Counted from the first letter of the stretch, positions 53,050-61,626 are shown. The stretch: 64,000 nucleotides of DNA from Jeotgalibacillus marinus (GCF_040801915.1 NZ_JBFMIA010000001.1:248001-312000), one strand, 5' to 3'. Notes: generated by a model not told the origin, from the sequence alone. Program-made: numbers and translations.

Positions 53050-53093
53050 TACTTTTCGTCACTGTCCATTTGCAGGACCGCCATGCAGGCTTC
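53050..53093 (-). repeat. lepA 3'-end copy B (central attachment site)
   Basis: On the minus strand this reads PYEACMAVLQMDSDEK followed by TAA, a LepA-like C-terminus with its own stop codon. Core ATGGCGGTCCTGCAAATGGA is at 53064-53084. It differs from the resident lepA at about a quarter of positions, so it probably arrived with an element from another strain or species. Confidence 0.85.
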
Positions 53094-53235
53094 ATATGGA
53101 CAAGAATATACGGATTGTATAATAGCGTACCGTATCGTACTTCGCAATACATTGGCATCATTGGGGTTGATGCCGATTCCATACAGATGAATATAAAATT
53201 GTAACTCATCGTATTTTATCATATCCCACCATAAC

Positions 53236-53254
53236 GGTGGCTAAATGGTGGCAA
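53236..53254 (+). repeat. Left paired arm-type repeats of the proximal cassette
   Basis: Two GGTGGC motifs start 11 bp apart (53236 and 53247), the second extended to GGTGGCAA. The same arrangement and spacing occur at the right end (55605-55623). One helical turn spacing is typical of integrase or excisionase binding sites. Confidence 0.7.
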
Positions 53255-53359
53255 CTATTATAGAAGAAAGCAGGATCTTTAAAAGGTTGACCCAAAAATG
53301 ACATACCCTTGTGAATATGACAAAACATCAAAATAACTTACTTAATAGAGGGAAATGAA

Positions 53360-53509
53360 ATGACTTACCAAAAAGAACTGGATCGGGTCCACGAATTATT
53401 GTTTGAGTTTTTGGGAGAGGAAGAAGGTACGGATTTAAGAGATGAAACAGTCATTGCGATGGCTTTGACTAAGTACGAAGAGTTTCTACTTAAAGAATTA
53501 AATAAGTAA
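53360..53509 (+). CDS. Small hypothetical protein of the proximal cassette
   Basis: A 49-residue, acidic, helical ORF (MTYQKELDRVHELLFEFLGEEEGTD...EEFLLKELNK) with AGAGGG and ATG in good order. The spacing of hydrophobic residues faintly recalls Spo0E-like phosphatases, but the key motif is absent. Function unknown; it lies between the left arm repeats and the ltp-like gene. Confidence 0.6.
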   Translation: MTYQKELDRVHELLFEFLGEEEGTDLRDETVIAMALTKYEEFLLKELNK

Positions 53510-53633
53510 ATTGACGTTAGTGCAAAATTATATTTTTAGTTTAAATTATTACTAATCATCATTATCATCAGTTCTAAATGCTCAAATAGTGTAAACATAT
53601 ACTACAATTCTTGTAACTTTAGTCATATTTGTA

Positions 53634-53642
53634 TGCTATAGT
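53634..53642 (+). promoter_or_regulatory. Extended -10 promoter of the ltp-like gene
   Basis: TG-C-TATAGT forms an extended -10 element about 40 bases before the ATG. A TTGTAA box lies 20 bp upstream, too far for a normal -35. Confidence 0.5.
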
Positions 53643-53683
53643 ATCAGAGTAACACTATCCAACAAATATGGGGGTAATTGTAC

Positions 53684-54352
53684 ATGGCAGATGTAACAAC
53701 TAAGAAAAAGAAGCCGTTCTATAAGAAGTGGTGGGTATGGTTAATTGCGCTTGTAATCGTAGCAGCTGCAGTCGGGGGCGGAGACGAAGAAGTAGCTGAC
53801 GAGATAAAAGAAGAGGCTACAACAGAGGAAGCTGTAGCAGCTGAATCGGAAGAATCATCTGATGAAGAGGCAGCAGAAGAAGCTGTTGAAGATGATGTTT
53901 CATCTGAATTCAAATCAGCCTTAAAGAAATCACAAACGTACTCTGATACAATGTATATGTCAAAAGCCGGACTTTTTGACCAACTTACTTCTGAGTATGG
54001 CGAGCAATTCCCTGAAGATGCTGGGCAATATGCGGTCGACAATGTAGATGCAGATTGGAACGAAAATGCTTTAAAGAAAGCTGAGAGTTATTCTGACACA
54101 ATGTACATGTCGAAAGCCGGAATCTACGATCAACTAACTTCTGAAGCTGGTGAGCAATTTACAGCAGAGGAAGCTCAGTATGCAATTGATAATATTGAAG
54201 CTGATTGGAATGAAAATGCACTCCAAAAAGCAAAAACATACCAAGAAAGCATGAGCATGTCCAAGGAAGCAATTCGCGATCAGTTGGTTTCTGAATACGG
54301 TGAGCAATTCACCCAAGAAGAAGCAGACTATGCAGTAAATAACTTAGAATAA
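53684..54352 (+). CDS. Ltp-family superinfection-exclusion-like membrane protein
   Basis: About 222 residues: a basic start, one membrane anchor (WWVWLIALVIVAAAVGGG), a long acidic Ala/Glu/Ser spacer (about 30-75) and three tandem copies of a 47-residue Ltp repeat (each of the form ALKKA-x-YSDTMYMSKAG-x-x-DQLTSE-x-GEQF ending Y-AVDN). The repeat is that of the phage TP-J34 Ltp protein, which blocks phage DNA injection. No lipobox Cys is present, so it is anchored by the helix. Directly upstream of the integrase gene, as in temperate phage lysogeny modules. ATG at 53684 chosen over TTG for spacing. Confidence 0.82.
   Translation: MADVTTKKKKPFYKKWWVWLIALVIVAAAVGGGDEEVADEIKEEATTEEAVAAESEESSDEEAAEEAVEDDVSSEFKSALKKSQTYSDTMYMSKAGLFDQLTSEYGEQFPEDAGQYAVDNVDADWNENALKKAESYSDTMYMSKAGIYDQLTSEAGEQFTAEEAQYAIDNIEADWNENALQKAKTYQESMSMSKEAIRDQLVSEYGEQFTQEEADYAVNNLE
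53909..54349 (+). repeat. Three tandem 141-bp coding repeats in the ltp-like gene
   Basis: Three in-frame units encode the three Ltp repeats. The first two are very similar at the DNA level, including silent positions, which suggests a fairly recent duplication; the third is more diverged. Confidence 0.75.
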
Positions 54353-54355
54353 AAA

Positions 54356-54390
54356 AAACCACTATCGCTTTAAGTGATAGTGGTTTCTTA
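54356..54390 (+). terminator. Intrinsic terminator of the ltp-like gene
   Basis: A perfect 11-bp stem (54356-54366 with 54376-54386) is followed by a T-rich tail, directly after the stop codon and before the integrase. Confidence 0.88.
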
Positions 54391-54422
54391 ATGTTATTAT
54401 CCACACGATAGGAGGTTTCAAA

Positions 54423-55601
54423 ATGCGTGGTGGTGTTAGAAAAAGAGGAAGCACATGGTATTACTACTTTGAGATAGCTAAAATTGACGGGAAAAGACAG
54501 AAGATTGAAAGAACAGCTGAAGGTGCAGCAACAAAAAGTGAGGCTGAGAGGGTTTTAAGAAGAAAGATCATGGAGTATGAGAATATCGGCTCGATCACAA
54601 AGCCGAGTGAAATGTCAGTACACGATTTTTTAATGTTTTGGCAGAAAGAATATGTACAGTTAAAGCTGAAACCTAACACTCAATACAACTACGAGAGCAT
54701 TATACGAATTCACATCTTACCTCACCTGGGGAAGTACAAACTCAAATCACTGAGCCCCCATGTTATGCAACAATTTGTGAATTTGAAGGTCAGAGAAGGT
54801 TGGGCTAGAAAAACGATTGAGATCATGATCGGTGTTTTGAACAAGTCACTGAAGCAAGCTGTTTACCCGTATAAGTACATCAACGAGAATCCAATGCAGT
54901 ACGTCGAATTGTTGATCGAAACGTCCAGAAAGCCTACAAGAGAGGATTTAAAAATCCAGTCTCGCGAAAACTTCAAAATATTAAGCGAAAATGTTAGGGA
55001 AGGGCACCCATTCTATTTACCGTATATGATCGGCTTAAATGCCGCTTTACGTGTAGGTGAGACTTGTGGTCTCGAATGGAAGCACATTGATTTTGAAGAT
55101 GGTGTAATAAATGTAGAGCAGCAACTCGTTGGTAAGAAGACAGAGATTGAAGGAAAAACTAAATTACAGTGGGAGATCGGGCCGCCGAAAAGTAAAGCAG
55201 GATAACGATCAATACCGGTTGGCAATAACCTACTGTCTATCCTAAAAAAGGAGAAAAAGAAACAGTTAGAAAACCGATTAAAATATGGTGAGCATTATAT
55301 CAACTACCAGGACCATGATTATGTATGTAGAAAAGATAGTGGCGAGCGCTATACACCAAGCGTTATTAAATATCAAACGCGCGAACTGATTCAGAAGAAG
55401 CTTAAAATAGACTTCAATTATCACTCGTTGCATCACACTCATGCTACCATGCTGATTGAGGCTGGACAGCCTACCAAAACAGTACAACGCAGGCTAGGCC
55501 ATAGCAGAGCAGCAGTAACTGAAGATCGGTACGTGCATTTAACAAAGAAAATGGCAAGAGATGCCGCCGATATTTTTGATTCAATCACCAGCCAATTATA
55601 A
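54423..55601 (+). pseudogene. Tyrosine integrase, inactivated
   Basis: Site-specific recombinase of the phage/ICE Int family, 392 codons. It has an AP2-like arm-binding N-terminus (RKRGSTWYYYFEIAKIDGKRQK), a SAM-like core-binding domain (about 60-165) and a catalytic domain. Catalytic Arg I is present (NAALRVGETCGLEW), and so are LGH and the nucleophile Tyr (TEDRYVHLT). A TAA (55203-55205, codon 261) interrupts the frame, which is intact afterwards. The second catalytic Arg of HxLRHTH is His (SLHHTHATML, codon 55431-55433). AGGAGG precedes the ATG. Confidence 0.93.
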
Positions 55602-55604
55602 GTT

Positions 55605-55623
55605 GGTGGCATATCGGTGGCAA
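55605..55623 (+). repeat. Right paired arm-type repeats of the proximal cassette
   Basis: Two GGTGGC motifs start 11 bp apart (55605 and 55616), the second as GGTGGCAA, four bases after the integrase stop. They mirror the left pair at 53236-53254 in the same orientation. An inverted CCACC follows. Confidence 0.7.
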
Positions 55624-55670
55624 ACTCCACCATTACACAGATTGAGCAAGCATCTAACCCCTGATACTAC

Positions 55671-57500
55671 TTACTTTTCTCCTTCGTCCATCTGCAGAAC
55701 CGCCATGAAGGCTTCTTGAGGAACTTCAACTGAGCCTACCATTTTCATGCGTTTTTTACCTGCTTTTTGCTTTTCGAGAAGTTTACGCTTACGGGAAATA
55801 TCGCCCCCATAACATTTAGCTAAAACGTTCTTACGCATTGCTTTAATGGTTGAACGTGCAACAATTTTCTGACCAACTGCCGCTTGGATTGGTACTTCGA
55901 ACTGTTGTCTTGGAATTAAATCTTTCAATTTTTCAACGATAATCTTACCACGTTCATAGGCAAAGTCATTGTGAACAATAAAACTTAATGCATCGACTTT
56001 TTCAGCATTCAATAAGATGTCCATCTTCACAAGCTTTGACTCACGGTAACCAATCAACTCATAGTCAAATGACGCATAGCCTTTTGTACTTGATTTTAAC
56101 TGATCAAAAAAGTCATAGACAATTTCAGCTAAGGGAATTTCATATACGACATTCACACGAGAATCATCCATGTACTTCATGTCGATGAAGTTACCTCGTT
56201 TTACTTGAGAAAGTTCCATAACAGCTCCTACGTAATCATTCGGCACCATGATTGTGGCCTTTACGTAAGGTTCTTCTACGTGACCTATCGACTGAGCATT
56301 AGGCATCATAGAAGGATTATCAACCTTCATTTGTGATCCATCTTCAAGATGGACGTCGTATATTACACTTGGTGCAGTCGTTATTAGGTCAATTTTAAAT
56401 TCTCGTTCAATGCGTTCTTGAATGATTTCCATGTGTAGCAACCCAAGGAACCCACAGCGGAAACCAAAACCTAACGCTTGAGAGGTCTCAGGCTCAAATT
56501 GTAGCGCTGAATCATTTAATTCAAGTTTTTCAAGCGCCTCTCTTAAATCAACATAGCGTGCTGTATCAATCGGGTACATTCCGCAATAAACCATTGGATT
56601 GAGCTTGCGGTAGCCAGGTAGAGGATCTGCGGTTGGATTAATAGCACTTGTAATCGTATCACCTACACGAGTATCTCCTACATTTTTAATGGCTGCCGTT
56701 AAGTATCCTACATCACCAACCGTTAACTCGTCACGAGAAGTTGCTTGAGGAGTGAATACACCAAGGTCATTTACTTCAAACTCTTTTCCTGTAGCAACCA
56801 TTCGTATTTTATCTCCTGGCTTTACAGTACCTTCAACGATACGTATATACGTAACAACACCACGGTATGGATCGTATAAAGAGTCGAAAATAAGTGCTTT
56901 TAATGATCCGTTTGGATCTCCAGTTGGTGCTGGAACCTTTTCTACTATTTGTTCAAGAATTTCTTCTATGCCGATCCCTGCTTTTGCAGATGCGAGTACA
57001 GCCTCCGAAGCATCGAGTCCAATCACATCTTCTACTTCTTGTCGAACACGTTCTGGATCAGCTGCTGGCAAGTCAATTTTATTGATAACAGGTAATATTT
57101 CAAGATCATTATCTAAAGCCAAATAAACATTGGCTAGTGTTTGGGCTTCAATTCCTTGAGCTGCATCCACAACAAGAATTGCTCCTTCACATGCAGCTAG
57201 GCTTCTAGACACTTCGTACGTGAAATCCACGTGTCCAGGCGTATCGATTAAGTGGAAAATGTATTCTTTCCCATCTTTTGCTTGGTACGTTAATTGAACA
57301 GCATTGAGTTTTATGGTAATGCCACGCTCTCGTTCAAGATCCATTGAATCAAGCAACTGTGCTTTCATCTCTCTCGATGTTAATGCTTCCGTTTTTTCAA
57401 GGATTCGGTCTGCTAATGTAGATTTCCCATGATCAATATGGGCAATAATAGAAAAATTTCGTATGTTTTTTTGTCTGTTCAGTCGTTGCTCTTGATTCAT
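55671..57500 (-). CDS. lepA: Elongation factor 4 (LepA)
   Basis: Ribosome back-translocating GTPase. 609 residues: G1 AHIDHGKST, G3 DTPGHVDF, G4 NKIDLP, EF-G-like domains and the LepA-specific C-terminal domain (KCYGGDISRKRKLLEKQKAGKKRMK). Length and C-terminus (EAFMAVLQMDEGEK) are normal. Its last 15 codons contain the third attachment core (55686-55706), so this gene end was probably supplied by the integrated element. No terminator of its own is visible. Confidence 0.97.
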   Translation of the reverse strand: MNQEQRLNRQKNIRNFSIIAHIDHGKSTLADRILEKTEALTSREMKAQLLDSMDLERERGITIKLNAVQLTYQAKDGKEYIFHLIDTPGHVDFTYEVSRSLAACEGAILVVDAAQGIEAQTLANVYLALDNDLEILPVINKIDLPAADPERVRQEVEDVIGLDASEAVLASAKAGIGIEEILEQIVEKVPAPTGDPNGSLKALIFDSLYDPYRGVVTYIRIVEGTVKPGDKIRMVATGKEFEVNDLGVFTPQATSRDELTVGDVGYLTAAIKNVGDTRVGDTITSAINPTADPLPGYRKLNPMVYCGMYPIDTARYVDLREALEKLELNDSALQFEPETSQALGFGFRCGFLGLLHMEIIQERIEREFKIDLITTAPSVIYDVHLEDGSQMKVDNPSMMPNAQSIGHVEEPYVKATIMVPNDYVGAVMELSQVKRGNFIDMKYMDDSRVNVVYEIPLAEIVYDFFDQLKSSTKGYASFDYELIGYRESKLVKMDILLNAEKVDALSFIVHNDFAYERGKIIVEKLKDLIPRQQFEVPIQAAVGQKIVARSTIKAMRKNVLAKCYGGDISRKRKLLEKQKAGKKRMKMVGSVEVPQEAFMAVLQMDEGEK

Positions 57501-57590
57501 TCAATGTCCACCCCTGTTTTTTCGACACAATTCTACTAACTTTCAGTATAACAGGTTGGAGTCAACGTTTCAATGCAACGTATCACCACA

Positions 57591-58694
57591 TTAAGGTTGG
57601 TTCACCGCTTCAGCTTCTTCTTCTAAGATAATTTCTGATAAAACTTCTGCAAACAGTTCGGAGGATCTTTCTAATTCATCAAATGTATTATCAACCCCAC
57701 CCAATTCCAACAACAGTGATTTTGTGGAAAGGTCTTGATTGAACTTACCATCCGTAGCTGAACCTTCTTTTATAATCACATCTCGAGATATCCCTGGAAC
57801 TAAATCGTTCAACTTTTCATGGACTTCATTTGCAAGTGCTAAGTTTTCATCTTTTTGATCGTTTCCTCCTCCAACAACAAAAGACATCTTAGCATATACT
57901 TTTTCATTATGTTCTAGCGTTGTTTCCTCTCTTCTAAGAGAGTCACGATGGAGATCAACAAAATAAGTTAACTCAGGTATACTCCCCATTGCCTCCTGAA
58001 CAACTTTTCTTGATTCATCATAAGAATCTGCATAAGCAAGACCCTGTTCTTTTAAGCGAGCTGCAATATCCGTGTCATCCAATACAACGCCTATTCCATT
58101 ATTTTGGAAGGCTGTCTGAAGGAACGGTCCCATGTCAGAAATATTTACTTTTGAATGATTAGCCAGATCCGAGTTTTCCGTTTCCAGGTATGGAAGAAAC
58201 GATTCAGTTGGATGTGTAAAATAAAGAAATAACTTATTCGGATGGTCTGCAGTACTTGCCGTTGATTCTTGAAGTATAGGCTGTATCGCATCAGCTTCAT
58301 CATTTAGAGATGGCGGCGTAGATTCTGAATGTTCCGGAAAACCCGTCGCTTCAGAAGACTGTGCAAAAGCCGAGGAATCGTTAAAAAACACCCCTTCCAT
58401 CGTCAACCATTTTGACGGGTCGGATGCATGTACTTGCAACTGAGCAAGCAGTTCTTTTATAACAGGAGTTTCTCCCTCCATGATTGAAGATGTTTCCATC
58501 TGAACAAAAGCCTTTGCCCACCAATCAGGAATTTCTTGAGGCCACATGATTGAATTATCTTTGGCCCACATCATAAAAGAAGGCATACACACCGCAGTGA
58601 GTACCAACGACAGTAGTAGAAATATTGTTCGTAAGATCGAATACACCGTTTGGGATAAAACTGGTTCGATTAAAGTTATTTTAGTTCGTTTCAT
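57591..58694 (-). CDS. spoIIP: Stage II sporulation protein P
   Basis: Peptidoglycan amidase/endopeptidase of the SpoIIDMP engulfment machine. 367 residues: N-terminal anchor (about 18-38), a variable spacer, and the SpoIIP domain starting KLFLYFTHPTESFLP, with TYFVDLHRDSLRREET and a final SLLLELGGVDNTFDELERS that carry the zinc-binding His and Glu residues. Lies between gpr and lepA as in B. subtilis. Confidence 0.93.
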   Translation of the reverse strand: MKRTKITLIEPVLSQTVYSILRTIFLLLSLVLTAVCMPSFMMWAKDNSIMWPQEIPDWWAKAFVQMETSSIMEGETPVIKELLAQLQVHASDPSKWLTMEGVFFNDSSAFAQSSEATGFPEHSESTPPSLNDEADAIQPILQESTASTADHPNKLFLYFTHPTESFLPYLETENSDLANHSKVNISDMGPFLQTAFQNNGIGVVLDDTDIAARLKEQGLAYADSYDESRKVVQEAMGSIPELTYFVDLHRDSLRREETTLEHNEKVYAKMSFVVGGGNDQKDENLALANEVHEKLNDLVPGISRDVIIKEGSATDGKFNQDLSTKSLLLELGGVDNTFDELERSSELFAEVLSEIILEEEAEAVNQP

Positions 58695-58780
58695 CGTTTT
58701 TCCTCACCTCACATATAGACTTATTTAAAATCTATGCGAGGGGCATAATGAAAGAACCCAAATTCACCATTACCTTGTTG

Positions 58781-59854
58781 TTAATGTGTAACAGTCGCCC
58801 CTTGTCCATTTGAGAGGCTAGCATGAAGTGCACTATTAATGGACATAGCGACAACATTTGCTGCCTGTTCCATAAACAAGTCTGTATCTTTTGGTGTAAC
58901 AATTAAATTTTGACCGAGTGGAGACAATACTTCTTCAAGCAATTGTCTTTTTTCATCCTCGTCTAGTTCTCCCATCATTCCTAAATACATTTTTTGTTCG
59001 TCATCAGTTGGTTCGTCTTTTTCGGTTAAACGTCTTGCCCCTGGAAGTGCACCTGTTATTAACGAATTAGAAGGCTTGTCTTTCTCTCGTTTTTTTTGAC
59101 CTAACGTCTTTAAAAAATAATTCAATGTGTCCTGGGTTATTGTGACTGCATCTACCACGGTAGGAATTCCGATCGAAACAACCGGAACTCCGAGTGTCTC
59201 CACACTAATTTCTTTCCTCTTATTCCCAACTCCTGCTCCTGGTTGTATACCGGTTGACGAGATTTGGATTGTCGCGTGAATACGCTCAACGGCCCGAGCA
59301 GCTAATGCATCAATGACAATTACCGCATCAGGTTGTATTTTTTCAACGATGCCGTGAATAATATCGCTCGTCTCCATCCCTGTTAACCCCATAACACCTG
59401 GCGCGATGGCTGAAACTTTTCTGTAACCATCTTGCACAGCATGCGGTTCATGGAGGAACAAGTGATTTGTAATAAAAACGTTTTCACATACAAGTGGACC
59501 AAGTGAATCAGGCGTTATTTGCCAATTCCCGAGACCAACGATTAAGATATGTGCATCTTGAGAAATATGAGAAAGATTTAAAAACTGATGAATGGTTTTT
59601 TCAAGTGCTGTCGAAATCGTTTTTTGCCACTTTTCGTTCTGCGTTCGAAGCTGAGGTACTTCAAGCGTCCAGTAATGACCTTCCTTCTTTCCAAGTCGTT
59701 GCTCGCCTGTTTTTGAAACAGTCACTTTACTAACAGTGAATTCATTAATCATTTCTTCCGTAATTTCAACACCTTCTATTGCTTTTTTTTCAACCAATTC
59801 TTCTACTGCTGTTTCAAAAGCTTCGATCACAAGATCTGTACGCATTGAAATCAT
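58781..59854 (-). CDS. gpr: Germination protease GPR
   Basis: Aspartate-type spore protease that degrades small acid-soluble proteins at germination. 357 residues with VGLGNWQITPDSLGPLV, APGVMGLTGMETSDII, IDALAARAVERI and GAGVGNKRKEIS. The family is made as a zymogen and trimmed just before Asp in a R-T-D-L sequence. Here only five or six residues (MISMRT) precede DL, against about 15-16 in B. megaterium and B. subtilis. No upstream in-frame start exists; AAGGGG fits the ATG. Confidence 0.94.
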   Translation of the reverse strand: MISMRTDLVIEAFETAVEELVEKKAIEGVEITEEMINEFTVSKVTVSKTGEQRLGKKEGHYWTLEVPQLRTQNEKWQKTISTALEKTIHQFLNLSHISQDAHILIVGLGNWQITPDSLGPLVCENVFITNHLFLHEPHAVQDGYRKVSAIAPGVMGLTGMETSDIIHGIVEKIQPDAVIVIDALAARAVERIHATIQISSTGIQPGAGVGNKRKEISVETLGVPVVSIGIPTVVDAVTITQDTLNYFLKTLGQKKREKDKPSNSLITGALPGARRLTEKDEPTDDEQKMYLGMMGELDEDEKRQLLEEVLSPLGQNLIVTPKDTDLFMEQAANVVAMSINSALHASLSNGQGATVTH

Positions 59855-60158
59855 GATTAATCCCCTTCTTTCTTTTTTTTTAGCGTGTGCATACGAGAGT
59901 CAATCCATACAAATATTATTTTTAGGATACATAAGAGCATAAACATCAATTTTCTTTTTTGTAATCCACTTCTTTTTATTCTCTCCTATTGCAATATACT
60001 TCCCCATTTGATAAAATATCCTTTGTTCTTATGTAAATTTAATGCTACGTTCTAAGCTGGTGATCTGCGATGTGGGTCCACTAGTTCCCACGTTTGTGGG
60101 TTATGAATTGCTAAATCGAGTCATATAGAACCTCGATCCAATTTGGGAGGTGACATGA

Positions 60159-60413
60159 ATGCCAAATATTAAATCTGCTATTAAGCGCACGAAAACAAGC
60201 GAAGCACGTAAAGCAAAGAATATTCAGCAAAAATCTGCTATGCGTACAGCTGTTAAGGTTTTTGAAACAGCTGCAGAAACAAACGCAGAAAACAAAACTG
60301 AACTTCTTTCAAACGCAATTAGAAAAGTGGATAAAGCTGCTCAAAAAGGCTTGATCCACAAAAACAACGCTAACCGCAAAAAAGCTAGCCTAATGAAAAA
60401 AGCTAACGCATAA
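60159..60413 (+). CDS. rpsT: 30S ribosomal protein bS20
   Basis: An 84-residue basic, helical ribosomal protein (MPNIKSAIKRTKTSEARKAKNIQQKSAMRT), normal length. GGGAGGTG precedes the ATG. It is transcribed against its neighbours. A leader of about 130 nt includes a CCCAC-GTTT-GTGGG hairpin near 60095, which might have a regulatory role. Confidence 0.97.
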   Translation: MPNIKSAIKRTKTSEARKAKNIQQKSAMRTAVKVFETAAETNAENKTELLSNAIRKVDKAAQKGLIHKNNANRKKASLMKKANA

Positions 60414-60427
60414 TATGTTGGTTACTT

Positions 60428-60457
60428 AAAAAAGACCCTACTTCGTAGGGTCTTTTT
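60428..60457 (+). terminator. Intrinsic terminator of rpsT
   Basis: GACCCTAC-TTC-GTAGGGTC with flanking A6 and T5; strong on the plus strand and possibly also for holA on the minus strand. Confidence 0.92.
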
Positions 60458-60597
60458 GCGTTGCTGAGCGTAAACTATCTATACGGCTGTTTATGTCGGT
60501 TTCTTCAACGGACATTTTGAGTTCCAACCTCCAAGTTGTTGCCCATTCCTATTTAGAACGTTTGTTGAAGAAAAACGAATTTGTCGACGACAAGTTT

Positions 60598-61626
60598 TCA
60601 TCTTTGATTGAGAAGACGGGTTAAAAATAACTCGATTACCATTTCTTTATTAAAACTAGAGGACTTCATTTCAAGATCACATTCTGCAAGTGACAACATA
60701 ATTGTTGCTAAATGTTGATCAGAAAACAATTGAGCATGTTTAGCAGCAAGCTTTATCCGGAATGGATGAACCTTTAATTGCGTTGCGATTTGTTGCTGGC
60801 CATACCCTTTTGACGTTAAACTTTTCACCTGATAAATCAAGCGGAACTGCCCAGCTAAGAGCGCTAGGATTTTTAGTGGTTCTTCTTTTTGTTTTAACAA
60901 ATCATAATAGAGCCTGAGGGCTTCTTCGATACGATTATTAACAGCACGGTCAATAAGTTCGAATACGTTTTGTTCAATTGAGCGAGCTGTTAGTTGCTCG
61001 ACCATTTCAACCGTGATCGCGCTCGTTCCAAGCGCATAAAGAGCCAGCTTTTCAATTTCACTTGCTAGCATAAAGAGGTTCATGCCAGCAAGTTCAATGA
61101 CCTTTTTTATCGCTTGGTCTTCAATTTGAACACCCTCTTTTCCGACCCTCTGTCGTATCCAAGTTTCAATGTCATTTCCCTTTAACTTTTTTGCCTCTAT
61201 TACGTTTGAATTTTTTTTCAATAGCTTCGTTATTTTTTTACGCTCATCTAACTTTTCATACGGAGCAACAAACACTAAGATAGTATATGGCGATGGTGAA
61301 GCAAGGTATCTTTCAAGCGATGAGACGTTATGTTCGACTTTCTCTTTCTTCTTTTCAGACGTTAAAAAAGATGGATTATGTATAAAGATAAGCCTACGTT
61401 CTCCCATAAACGGAACCATCTCAGCCTCTTCCATTGCTTGTTCAAGCGTAACTCCATCTTCTAAGTCATGCGAGGAAAAATTAAAATCCATTTCTTCTTC
61501 TGAGATGACATGTTTAAGTAGTAATTGTTTTGTTTCTTTTATTAAAAATGGTTCGTCTCCATATACTAAGTATACTGGAGCAAACTGTTGCTTTTTAATC
61601 GCTGTCCATTCTTTTACAATCAACAT
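60598..61626 (-). CDS. holA: DNA polymerase III subunit delta
   Basis: Clamp-loader wrench subunit that opens the sliding clamp. About 342 residues: an AAA-like N-terminal domain (VYLVYGDEPFLIKETKQLLLKHV), a middle domain and a C-terminal collar (LALLAGQFRLIYQVKSL, QLKVHPFRIKLAAKHA). The frame is open nine codons earlier, but GGAG spacing selects the ATG at 61626. yqeN position. Confidence 0.93.
   Translation of the reverse strand: MLIVKEWTAIKKQQFAPVYLVYGDEPFLIKETKQLLLKHVISEEEMDFNFSSHDLEDGVTLEQAMEEAEMVPFMGERRLIFIHNPSFLTSEKKKEKVEHNVSSLERYLASPSPYTILVFVAPYEKLDERKKITKLLKKNSNVIEAKKLKGNDIETWIRQRVGKEGVQIEDQAIKKVIELAGMNLFMLASEIEKLALYALGTSAITVEMVEQLTARSIEQNVFELIDRAVNNRIEEALRLYYDLLKQKEEPLKILALLAGQFRLIYQVKSLTSKGYGQQQIATQLKVHPFRIKLAAKHAQLFSDQHLATIMLSLAECDLEMKSSSFNKEMVIELFLTRLLNQR

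Larger units (their letters stand above)
50086..55706. mobile_element. Composite island of two tandem cassettes inserted at the lepA 3' end
   Basis: Bounded and divided by three direct lepA-end copies (cores at 50086-50106, 53064-53084 and 55686-55706). The distal cassette is about 3.0 kb (symporter operon). The proximal cassette is about 2.6 kb (small ORF, Ltp-like protein, integrase) and has paired arm-type repeats at both ends. It splits the lepA-hemW pair that is adjacent in B. subtilis. The integrase is disabled, so the island is probably fixed. Confidence 0.8.

Noticed and set aside
52937..53209. 90-residue minus-strand ORF through lepA copy B
   Set aside because: Its frame differs from the LepA-encoding frame of the copy and it ends inside the inverted repeat. 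The DNA similarity to lepA explains the conserved core better than this ORF does.
53360..53509. Spo0E-like phosphatase assignment for the 49-residue ORF
   Set aside because: The length and hydrophobic spacing are suggestive, but the Ser-x-x-x-Asp signature is missing, so I left it hypothetical.
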